Assembly: GCA_964591705.1 (NCBI GenBank)
Contig: CAZQCX010000058.1
Span: forward strand, 1-8,140
Length of the DNA: 8,140 nucleotides
Source: UBA11855 sp964591705
GTDB lineage: Archaea; Thermoproteota; Bathyarchaeia; Bathyarchaeales; Bathycorpusculaceae
Direction of reading: 5' to 3'
Numbering within the stretch: position 1 is the stretch's first letter; every line of letters begins with the position of its first letter. The notes under the pieces are model-generated. The model ran no database searches, was not told the DNA's origin, and was given only the letters and a program-made list of their open reading frames with translations. A program made the translations under genes and the position numbers. Of this stretch, positions 1-4,766 are shown piece by piece.

Positions 1-2
1 TA

Positions 3-113
3 CCGAAGCTAAAAGCAAATACCCTCGTCGAAACAGAGTTCCAATATGTTTGCGCCATTGAACGCTTCAAACACTTCCGGAAGCCGAAGTCGAGAATCAC
101 TGGAAAATGTTAG
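3..113 (+). CDS. Possible C-terminal end of an archaeal tyrosine recombinase (5' end outside window)
   Basis: This frame is open from the window edge to a TAG at 111-113 and encodes 36 residues. Its core reads ETEFQYVCAIERFKHFRKPK (residues 11-30). From memory, many archaeal XerA-like and virus-derived integrases end in a similar pattern: an acidic, Phe-x-Tyr-Val stretch followed by Phe-Arg-Lys-x-Lys. Here seven further residues follow, which would be unusual for an intact member and could mean decay. The catalytic Arg-His-Arg-Tyr domain would lie to the left of the window, so function cannot be judged. The assignment rests on a short recalled C-terminal motif and could be coincidence. Confidence 0.33.
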   Translation, partial: PKLKANTLVETEFQYVCAIERFKHFRKPKSRITGKC

Positions 114-126
114 AAATGCCATGGAA

Positions 127-138
127 AAGGTTTATTTT
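127..138 (+). promoter_or_regulatory. Putative TATA/BRE promoter of the rpl15e operon
   Basis: A purine-rich stretch followed by TTTATTTT (131-138) resembles an archaeal BRE/TATA element. It would place transcription start near 157-160, leaving a leader of about 75 bases that contains two hairpins and a Shine-Dalgarno site. No other TATA-like match upstream of the operon is as good; a weaker CATAAAC at 211-217 would give a leaderless start, which does not fit the Shine-Dalgarno site. The call rests on composition and spacing only. Confidence 0.35.
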
Positions 139-164
139 CCTGCCTGAAACTACATTGGACGATT

Positions 165-206
165 TGGCGGACGACAGCGTCCGTTGGGATGTGGCCTCAA
201 AAGGCT
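165..206 (+). promoter_or_regulatory. Two-hairpin 5' leader of rpl15e
   Basis: Two stem-loops stand between the predicted transcription start and the ribosome binding site. The first pairs 167-173 with 178-184 (six Watson-Crick pairs CGGACG/CGTCCG plus a terminal G-U) around a four-base loop; two more G-U pairs could extend it. The second pairs 193-197 with 202-206 (GGCCT/AGGCT, one G-U) around CAAA. Ribosomal protein operons are often controlled by a product binding its own mRNA leader, so this is a candidate autoregulatory leader. That role is inference: no known leader family is recognised. Confidence 0.35.
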
Positions 207-236
207 GAACCATAAACAGATGCAGGTGAAAGTGAA

Positions 237-818
237 ATGGCGTATAAATACATGGCTGAAGAATGGGCGAAACCCGAGAAGTCTTTTGTGGAGGAGCTCA
301 TGCGCCAACGCTTGGTCGAGTGGCGACGACAAGAAACTGTGACTCGCGTTGAGCGGCCTACGAGATTGGATAGGGCAAGAAAACTCGGCTACAAAGCCAA
401 GCAAGGTTTTGTAGTTTCACGTGTGCGAGTCAGAAGAGGTGGCTTGCGCAAACAGCGTCCGAGGTCTGGGAGAAGACCTAAGCGCATGGGTGTTCACAAG
501 TTCAAGCCAGCGAAAAGCCTGAGGCTTATTGCTGAAGAGCGGGCGGCGAGGAAATTTCCTAATCTTGAAGTTCTTAACAGCTACTGGGTTGGGGAAGACG
601 GTAGGTCAAAATGGTTCGAGGTCATTTTACTAGATCCGAGTAGTCCTGTAATTAGGACAGACAAGGACGTCAATTGGGTTGCTGAGAAGCAACATCAGAA
701 CCGAGCCTTTAGAAGTCTTACAAGCGCAGGCAAAAAGGTTCGGGGCCTAAGGCATAAAGGAAGGGGCGCAGAGAAGGTCAGACCGAGCAGGCGCAAAGGC
801 GCGAAAGGGGAACAATAG
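237..818 (+). CDS. rpl15e: Large ribosomal subunit protein eL15 (L15e)
   Basis: This is eL15, a structural protein of the 50S subunit that is shared by archaea and eukaryotes and absent from bacteria. The 193-residue product has the family's usual length. It opens with MAYKYMAEEW, followed by the very basic rRNA-binding block at residues 43-85 (RLDRARKLGYKAKQGFVVSR and an Arg/Lys-rich run). Residues 109-134 carry the conserved NLEVLNSYWVGEDG stretch, and residues 155-184 the Gly/Lys/Arg-rich end (LTSAGKKVRGLRHKGRG). The ATG has a good archaeal Shine-Dalgarno site, AGGTGA at 224-229, seven bases upstream. It is the first gene of the operon, and rpl13e starts one base after its stop. In many archaea L15e neighbours COG1325 and RNase P genes, as here. 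Confidence 0.96.
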   Translation: MAYKYMAEEWAKPEKSFVEELMRQRLVEWRRQETVTRVERPTRLDRARKLGYKAKQGFVVSRVRVRRGGLRKQRPRSGRRPKRMGVHKFKPAKSLRLIAEERAARKFPNLEVLNSYWVGEDGRSKWFEVILLDPSSPVIRTDKDVNWVAEKQHQNRAFRSLTSAGKKVRGLRHKGRGAEKVRPSRRKGAKGEQ

Positions 819-819
819 C

Positions 820-1095
820 TTGCATCACGTTAAACCGAAAATCCTTAAACCTGATGGAAAACAGAGAAACGGGCGTGGTTTTAGTCTTGATGAGCTTAAG
901 AAGGCAGGTTCGACTCGGGCAGAAGCCCGAAGGCTGCGATTGCCAGTTGATGCCAGACGAGATACAGCGCACGAGGAAAACGTTGAAGCCATAAAAGAAT
1001 ATCTTGAGAAAAGCAAAGCCGACATCAAGCCTAAATCTAAACCTGATTCGAAGCCTGTGGCAAAAGATAAGAAAGAAAAGCCTAAAAAACAGTAA
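820..1095 (+). CDS. rpl13e: Large ribosomal subunit protein eL13 (L13e)
   Basis: This is eL13, a 50S subunit protein found in eukaryotes and in a subset of archaea, chiefly Crenarchaeota, Thaumarchaeota and Korarchaeota. The family core is at residues 4-67: KPKILKPDG, GRGFSLDELKKAG, ARRLRLPVDARRDTAHEENV and a closing helix. Residues 68-91 form a Lys/Pro-rich, probably disordered tail that looks lineage-specific. The start is TTG, one base after the rpl15e stop, with a weak purine-rich GGGG upstream; no ATG in this frame precedes the conserved N-terminus, so translational coupling to rpl15e is likely. Its position between L15e and COG1325 is unusual in my knowledge of this operon. The family call is firm; the start is fairly sure. 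Confidence 0.92.
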   Translation: MHHVKPKILKPDGKQRNGRGFSLDELKKAGSTRAEARRLRLPVDARRDTAHEENVEAIKEYLEKSKADIKPKSKPDSKPVAKDKKEKPKKQ

Positions 1096-1120
1096 AGCTA
1101 ATTCAGACATCGGTGCCGCA

Positions 1121-1579
1121 GTGTCTTCTGAGCTTTCTTCGAAACCTCCATTAGGCTATATTGAAATCCGAGTCTTTTCTCACGCAACCGAAGATGTGGA
1201 GAAAGTTCAGACCGCAGTAAAGAAGATTCTTCCAGAGGAATTGGGGGCAACCTTGGTTTTCCGAAAAACCAGCTTGACTGGTCATCATGGAAACCCAATT
1301 ACGCTTTTAGAGGCTAAGCTTGTTGACAAGCAAATGCTGCCTCTGGCTTTGAAGAAGATTGGTGATGGGCTGACTGCATTGGACAAAGTCACCTTGTGCA
1401 GCGAACTGCCACTCCGTGTTGAAAAAGGCAATTTGTATCTGCGGTTTGACAAGCAACAGGCTTTCATGGGTAAACTCGGGATTGGCTCGGTTGATCCGAT
1501 TCATTTCAAGTTTCATTTCAAGAACAAGACTGCTGATCAAATAGCCTCAATATGTAAAGAGAATGGGTTGATGTCATGA
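1121..1579 (+). CDS. COG1325-family RNA-binding protein, predicted exosome-associated subunit
   Basis: This small archaeal RNA-binding protein belongs to COG1325, predicted from conserved gene neighbourhood to work with the exosome in RNA processing. Its biochemical role is not well established. Family blocks, numbered from the GTG start, are FSHATEDVEKV (19-29), TSLTGHHGNPITLLEAKL (50-67) and a C-terminal NLYLRFDKQQAFMGKLG with DPIHFKFHF (104-133). I chose GTG at 1121: the product is then 152 residues, conserved sequence begins about residue 12, and a GGTG (1112-1115) sits five bases upstream. The frame stays open back to an ATG at 1004, but that extension only re-reads the Lys-rich rpl13e tail out of frame and is unlike the family. 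The stop overlaps the rnp3 start (ATGA), implying coupling. Confidence 0.88.
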   Translation: MSSELSSKPPLGYIEIRVFSHATEDVEKVQTAVKKILPEELGATLVFRKTSLTGHHGNPITLLEAKLVDKQMLPLALKKIGDGLTALDKVTLCSELPLRVEKGNLYLRFDKQQAFMGKLGIGSVDPIHFKFHFKNKTADQIASICKENGLMS

Positions 1580-2310
1580 AACGGGTATTTGCTGATTTAC
1601 ACTTGAGGCTGAACCTGAAAGACGCGTCGTCGGCTTCAAGAATGGTGGTTAAAGCAGCATCGCTTGGCTATGATTTGATTGCGGTGCCTCTTTCCATAGA
1701 TGTTCATGCAGAAGAAAAGAAACGGCTGGTTGAAATTTGCAGAAGCGTTGAAGTTGACTTTGTGTCTAGGGTGGATTTACGCGCAAGGACTCGGGATCAA
1801 CTGATGAGTCAGCTTGGCAAGCTTAGGCGCAAATTTGAGGTGGTATGTGTGTCTTGTGAGGGCAAGGAGATTGCCAGACAGGCAGCCAAAGATCGTCGCG
1901 TGGATCTTGTGAACTTCCCTTTGGTTGATTACACTAGGCGGTTTCTTGATAGAGCAGAAGCTGAATTGATCTGTAGCGGTCTTGCAGCATGGGAAATCGA
2001 TGTTAAGCCTTTGTTTTTGTTGGAAGGTCCGGCGAGAACGCGTTTCATTTCTAGTCTGAGGAGGGAGATTTCCGTAGCGAAGGCTTTCAAGATTCCGATT
2101 GTGCTTTCCAGCGGGAGTACGAGTGAGTCGCTGTTGAGGAAACCTAGGGAGGTGGCGGCTCTGACAGGGCTTTTTGGGTTGGATGAGGTTTCTGCTCTGG
2201 AAGCGGTTTCAACAACGCCAGTCTCGATAGTTAAGCGGAACCGCGAGAAGCTTGGCTCTGGTTTCGTGGCGCCTGGAATCAGCATTGTGAAGGAAGGAAG
2301 CGACTGTTGA
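1576..2310 (+). CDS. rnp3: Ribonuclease P protein component 3 (Rpp30)
   Basis: This is a protein subunit of archaeal RNase P, the ribonucleoprotein that removes 5' leaders from pre-tRNAs. Rpp30 has a TIM-barrel-like fold and pairs with Pop5 to activate the catalytic RNA. The 244 residues fit the family's length. Visible landmarks are MKRVFADLHLR at the N-terminus (first strand), RVDLVNFP (108-115), the strand IPIVLSSGS (173-181), the following RKPREVAALTGLFGLD (188-203) and VSIVKRNREKL (216-226) near the end. It overlaps the preceding gene by four bases (ATGA), and the next gene, rnp2, overlaps its own TGA in the same way. That keeps the two physical partners adjacent and probably equimolar. 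No key block is missing. Confidence 0.94.
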   Translation: MKRVFADLHLRLNLKDASSASRMVVKAASLGYDLIAVPLSIDVHAEEKKRLVEICRSVEVDFVSRVDLRARTRDQLMSQLGKLRRKFEVVCVSCEGKEIARQAAKDRRVDLVNFPLVDYTRRFLDRAEAELICSGLAAWEIDVKPLFLLEGPARTRFISSLRREISVAKAFKIPIVLSSGSTSESLLRKPREVAALTGLFGLDEVSALEAVSTTPVSIVKRNREKLGSGFVAPGISIVKEGSDC

Positions 2311-2624
2311 AACGGTCAAAAAAGAGATATCTCCTTTTGCAGATTGATGCAGATGTTGTACCTAGTCAGCGCGAGTTCTTGGAGGCGGTGTGGGGCTCGA
2401 TCACGAAAACCTTCGGGGAAAACGGAGCGAGCTTGACGAATCTGTCACTCATCGACTACGATGAAGAGGGGAAGAGTGTGATAGTGCGGGTTTCGCTGCA
2501 TGCTCTGCAGCTTGTTCGTGTTTCATTAGCCTTGATCACAAGAATTGCACAGGTGGATGCGGCAGTGCATGTGGTGAGAATTTCGGGCACGATAAAATCG
2601 CTCAAACAAAGAAAAAGGCAATAA
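2307..2624 (+). CDS. rnp2: Ribonuclease P protein component 2 (Pop5)
   Basis: This is the Pop5 subunit of archaeal RNase P, which forms a heterotetramer with Rpp30 and supports RNA-catalysed pre-tRNA cleavage. The product is 105 residues with an RRM-like alpha/beta fold. It shows the N-terminal KRYLLLQID strand (6-14), the central SVIVRVSLHALQLVRVSLAL (57-76), and the C-terminal signature VVRISGTIKSLKQR (89-102). The start is TTG within the rnp3 stop (TTGA); a purine-rich AGGAAGGA at 2291-2298 lies about eight bases upstream and supports it. It is the last gene of the operon. In many archaea the proteasome alpha subunit and exosome genes follow, but here a terminator and an unrelated permease do. 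Confidence 0.93.
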   Translation: MKRSKKRYLLLQIDADVVPSQREFLEAVWGSITKTFGENGASLTNLSLIDYDEEGKSVIVRVSLHALQLVRVSLALITRIAQVDAAVHVVRISGTIKSLKQRKRQ

Positions 2625-2720
2625 CGTCGTGGAAGCAACTTCTTGAACTGCGAGGCTCACCCCTGTTGTGCAGCTCTTCCTGAATCTTGTCGTCTCGCGC
2701 TTGTGGTCTGGCAACTGCTG

Positions 2721-2736
2721 CCCAATGGGTTTTTTT
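2721..2736 (+). terminator. T-tract terminator after rnp2
   Basis: A short CCC-AAT-GGG repeat is followed at once by seven T residues (2730-2736), about 100 bases after the rnp2 stop and before the permease promoter. Archaeal RNA polymerase terminates mainly on T-tracts, so this fits the end of the ribosomal/RNase P operon. The stem is only three base pairs and probably contributes little. Confidence 0.4.
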
Positions 2737-2794
2737 CCGGAGCTGGCGCATGTTTTCTGCTGAAACTGTGAAAGAGGTAGTTTGTTTGAAAAAT

Positions 2795-2807
2795 CGCATA
2801 CGATGCG
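2795..2807. promoter_or_regulatory. Inverted repeat upstream of the permease promoter (possible operator)
   Basis: CGCAT-ACG-ATGCG is a perfect dyad with five-base arms and a three-base spacer, about ten bases upstream of the TATA element of the permease gene. The position would suit an activator or a repressor close to BRE. Five-base arms are short enough to arise by chance, and no regulator gene is adjacent, so this is a weak candidate. Confidence 0.25.
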
Positions 2808-2816
2808 TTCCAAAAG

Positions 2817-2828
2817 CTTCTTAAAAGA
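2817..2828 (+). promoter_or_regulatory. BRE/TATA promoter of the permease gene (leaderless)
   Basis: The sequence CTTCTTAAAAGA contains a classical archaeal TATA-type core (CTTAAAAG). Its centre is about 28 bases upstream of the TTG at 2852, so transcription should start at or within a few bases of the start codon. That explains why no Shine-Dalgarno site is visible there. The core is nearly symmetrical and could also fire to the left, but I see no convincing gene on that side. Confidence 0.5.
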
Positions 2829-2851
2829 CAATCGCTGCCCATGATAGCTAA

Positions 2852-4246
2852 TTGGTTCAGAACGGTGAAGTTCCCTTGCCGCTGGGTCTCATATCAGTAG
2901 TCACTTTTGTGCTTGTGCTTCTGCTGATATTCAAACAACCCGTTTTCAGAGTTCCTTTCACTGGAAAGTATGTCAAGGTTGACTACGGAATTGCACCTGT
3001 GCTAGGCGTGCTGGTCCTGTTTGCGACGTTTTCAATCACTTATGAATCGTTGGTAAATGGCATAATTGGCGATTTGACAATACAACCTTACGCAATTCTG
3101 ATTATGTTCATGTCGTTGGCATACATTTGCCTTTCACTTGATGAAACAGGTTTCTTCGCTTATCTTGCTCTGAAGGCAACAGAAGCTTCGGGAGATTCAG
3201 GCAGAAAACTGTTTCTGTATTTCTTCTTGCTAAGTAGTTTTCTTACTTTGTTCACTTCAAATGACATAGTAATATTGACAATGACGCCCATAGTCTACTA
3301 CTTTGCGAAAAATGCAAAAATTGATCCTGTGCCGTTTCTCATTGCACAGTTTTTTGCTGCCAACATCTGGAGTGTTGCGTTGTATACTGGAAACCCGACC
3401 AACATAATCGTTGCGCAGGCTTACAATTTGTCGTTCATGGAGTATTTTGCTTGGATGTTTCTGCCTGCAGTAGCTGCTGGGGCATCTTGCCTTGCGTTGC
3501 TTTGGGTGATTTTTGGAGGGCGAGTCCCAAGGAGAATTGTTGCTCCGAAAGTTGATCCGAGATCGGCGTTCAGGGACAAGAGTGGCGCTGTCTTTGGTGC
3601 AGTTTGTCTTGCTTCTTGTTTGGTCTCTTTGAATTTGTCATCGTTGCTGAACATAGGGATTTGGCAGGTATCCTTGGCGTTCGCATTGGTTGTTGCAGCA
3701 AGAGATGCGGTGCCGGGTAGGTTACCTTTATCAAAGGAAAGGAAAGAAAAGGCGAGTCTTCAGGTATCGGCTAGGATTTTGAGGCGGATGCCTTGGAAAA
3801 TACTTCCTTTTGTCATCGGCATGTTCATCATGGTTGAAGGTTTGTTAATGGCAGGTTACATTCAGTCTTTCGCTTCAACTCTGAGTGCCTTGTTGGCGGA
3901 TGTCGTGTCTGCGAGTTTTGGAACGACATTTGTTTCTTCCGCTATGGCGAACCTCATGAGCAACCAACCAATGACTATATTTTTGACTAGGACGTTGCAG
4001 AATCCTGCGTTCGCTGTTTCTGTCGAGGCAGAGAAAGCAAGCATGTTTGCATTGATATTGGGAAGCAACTTCGGTGCGAACTTTACTCTGATTGGTTCTT
4101 TGGCAGGGCTCATGTGGAGCAAGCTTTTGAGAGACAAGGGAGTGGTGATTTCGTTTAGGCAATTCTCGAAATATGGGTTGCTGGTCATGCCCTTGACTTT
4201 AGTCGTGAGTTGTCTGGTGTTGCTGGCTAAACTCCTTTGGATCTAG
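2852..4246 (+). CDS. ArsB/SLC13-type (ion transporter superfamily) anion permease
   Basis: This is a 464-residue polytopic membrane protein of the ArsB/NhaD/SLC13-like ion transporter superfamily. Hydrophobic segments cover most of its length, with a basic loop near residues 285-315 separating two halves. Each half carries the family's signature re-entrant region: SND (136-138) with LYTGNPTNIIVAQ (177-189) in the first, and MSNQPMT (369-375) with LGSNFGANFTLIGSLAGLMW (403-422) in the second. The GNPTN and IGSLA...LW patterns resemble ArsB. Substrate cannot be read from sequence: arsenite, another oxyanion or a carboxylate are all possible. No arsR, arsA or arsC lies nearby, so an arsenic role is unsupported. 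TTG at 2852 directly follows an in-frame TAA and is spaced for a leaderless transcript. The gene is monocistronic and interrupts the expected superoperon order. Confidence 0.85.
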   Translation: MVQNGEVPLPLGLISVVTFVLVLLLIFKQPVFRVPFTGKYVKVDYGIAPVLGVLVLFATFSITYESLVNGIIGDLTIQPYAILIMFMSLAYICLSLDETGFFAYLALKATEASGDSGRKLFLYFFLLSSFLTLFTSNDIVILTMTPIVYYFAKNAKIDPVPFLIAQFFAANIWSVALYTGNPTNIIVAQAYNLSFMEYFAWMFLPAVAAGASCLALLWVIFGGRVPRRIVAPKVDPRSAFRDKSGAVFGAVCLASCLVSLNLSSLLNIGIWQVSLAFALVVAARDAVPGRLPLSKERKEKASLQVSARILRRMPWKILPFVIGMFIMVEGLLMAGYIQSFASTLSALLADVVSASFGTTFVSSAMANLMSNQPMTIFLTRTLQNPAFAVSVEAEKASMFALILGSNFGANFTLIGSLAGLMWSKLLRDKGVVISFRQFSKYGLLVMPLTLVVSCLVLLAKLLWI

Positions 4247-4328
4247 TTGAGTAAGCGAACCGCATTCTCCGGGAAGGTTCTGAAAATGTGTTGCCTCATT
4301 TTTGGTTTCAGCCGACTCCTTTTGATCC

Positions 4329-4489
4329 TTGAAGAAGAAAACGTGGTGGAACGTGTTGATTGGCAAGAGAAAACTGGTTTTCGAGTTTGACAGGATGGAA
4401 CAGCTCTGGATTTAGCCTTTTATCCTATCATCGTCTTTGTGATAGTCTGGCTGTTCTTCGCGGCTGTGGCTACGATGGTTTCAATATGA
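4329..4489 (+). pseudogene. Small single-span membrane protein, frameshifted remnant
   Basis: From TTG at 4329 one frame encodes KKKTWWNVLIGKRKLVFEFD and MEQLW before a TAG at 4413-4415. The frame shifted by one base then continues from about 4406 as LDLAFYPIIVFVIVWLFF plus AAVATMVSI to a TGA at 4487-4489. Joined by a single-base correction near 4404-4407, the two parts give a protein of about 53 residues. It would have a basic N-terminus, a charged linker and one strong C-terminal membrane helix, a believable small membrane protein. The hydrophobic half alone has no ATG, GTG or TTG before its first residues. I do not recognise a family. It may be a decayed gene, a sequencing error or chance; there is no clear promoter or Shine-Dalgarno site. 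Confidence 0.35.
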
Positions 4490-4626
4490 AGCAAGTCCAG
4501 ATTCAAAGTGAAACGATGTCAAGTGGCTAGCAAGCAGTACCAGCTAGGCGATTTTAGTTCGCAAATGGAGCTTGGTATGCGGTGCCGTATCGGCGTTTCA
4601 GACAGCTTATCCCAACAGTGGGTTGG

Positions 4627-4643
4627 ATTATAATTCATATAAG
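4627..4643 (+). promoter_or_regulatory. TATA-like promoter inside the convergent gap
   Basis: ATTATAAT (4627-4634) followed by CATATAAG (4636-4643) is the most TATA-like sequence of the gap. It would direct plus-strand transcription starting near 4656-4667. No gene of normal size follows; the longest ATG frame is 19 codons (4653-4712). It may therefore serve a small RNA, or simply be AT-rich spacer. Confidence 0.3.
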
Positions 4644-4659
4644 ATACTGCGTATGTGGC

Positions 4660-4748
4660 GTGCTTTTCGGCGTTCCATGAGTTCTCAAGACAACAAGAGA
4701 ATTGTTAGATAAGCGCTTCCATCTATGAAAGTAGTCGGCTATTTTTTT
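4660..4748 (+). ncRNA. Candidate small RNA between a TATA-like element and a T-tract
   Basis: The interval from the predicted start (about 4656-4667) to a seven-T tract (4742-4748) is roughly 85-90 bases. It can form a stem pairing 4680-4686 with 4697-4703 (AGTTCTC/GAGAATT, one G-U) with a ten-base loop, and it contains the palindrome AAGCGCTT. There are no C/D boxes or tRNA features. The ends are estimates. Read-through would be antisense to the 3' end of the reductase gene. Confidence 0.2.
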
Positions 4749-4766
4749 CCGATTTCAAGCGGAGGC

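Larger units (their letters stand above)
4247..4766. other. 520-base convergent gap without an intact gene
   Basis: The gap lies between the stop of the permease gene (plus strand) and the stop of the geranylgeranyl reductase (minus strand). No frame holds an intact gene. Contents I can point to are a small frameshifted membrane-protein remnant (4329-4489), a TATA-like element (4627-4643), a hairpin at 4680-4703, an eight-base palindrome AAGCGCTT (4711-4718) and T-tracts on the plus strand at 4742-4748 and 4781-4786. No tRNA-like cloverleaf, C/D-box pair or tandem repeat was seen. Confidence 0.6.

Noticed and set aside
903..930. GGTTCGACTC followed by a perfect TCGGGC-AGAA-GCCCGA hairpin, resembling a tRNA T-arm region.
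   Set aside because: It lies inside the conserved rpl13e coding core (STRAEARRLR), no cloverleaf can be built around it, and there is no acceptor stem.
778..1110. Long minus-strand frame opposite rpl13e.
   Set aside because: It is the complement of firmly identified ribosomal protein coding sequence; its composition is that of an antisense shadow.
2602..2799. Minus-strand frame of 65 codons between rnp2 and the permease gene, with ATG about 24 bases from the nearly symmetrical TATA core.
   Set aside because: It overlaps the 3' end of rnp2, resembles no family I know, and competing minus frames of similar length are open over the same bases. The promoter fits the permease gene better.
4286..4390. 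ATG frame of 34 codons (starting MCCLIFGF) in the convergent gap, in the same frame as the later hydrophobic peptide, separated from it by a TGA at 4388-4390.
   Set aside because: Read-through or recoding of the TGA was considered, but the overlapping frame from 4329 gives a more protein-like N-terminus, and no recoding element is visible.
4490..4632. Stop-free stretch after the small membrane remnant, with GTG at 4508 or 4523.
   Set aside because: Its translation shows no family resemblance, has no Shine-Dalgarno or promoter at a useful distance, and its length is within what chance allows.
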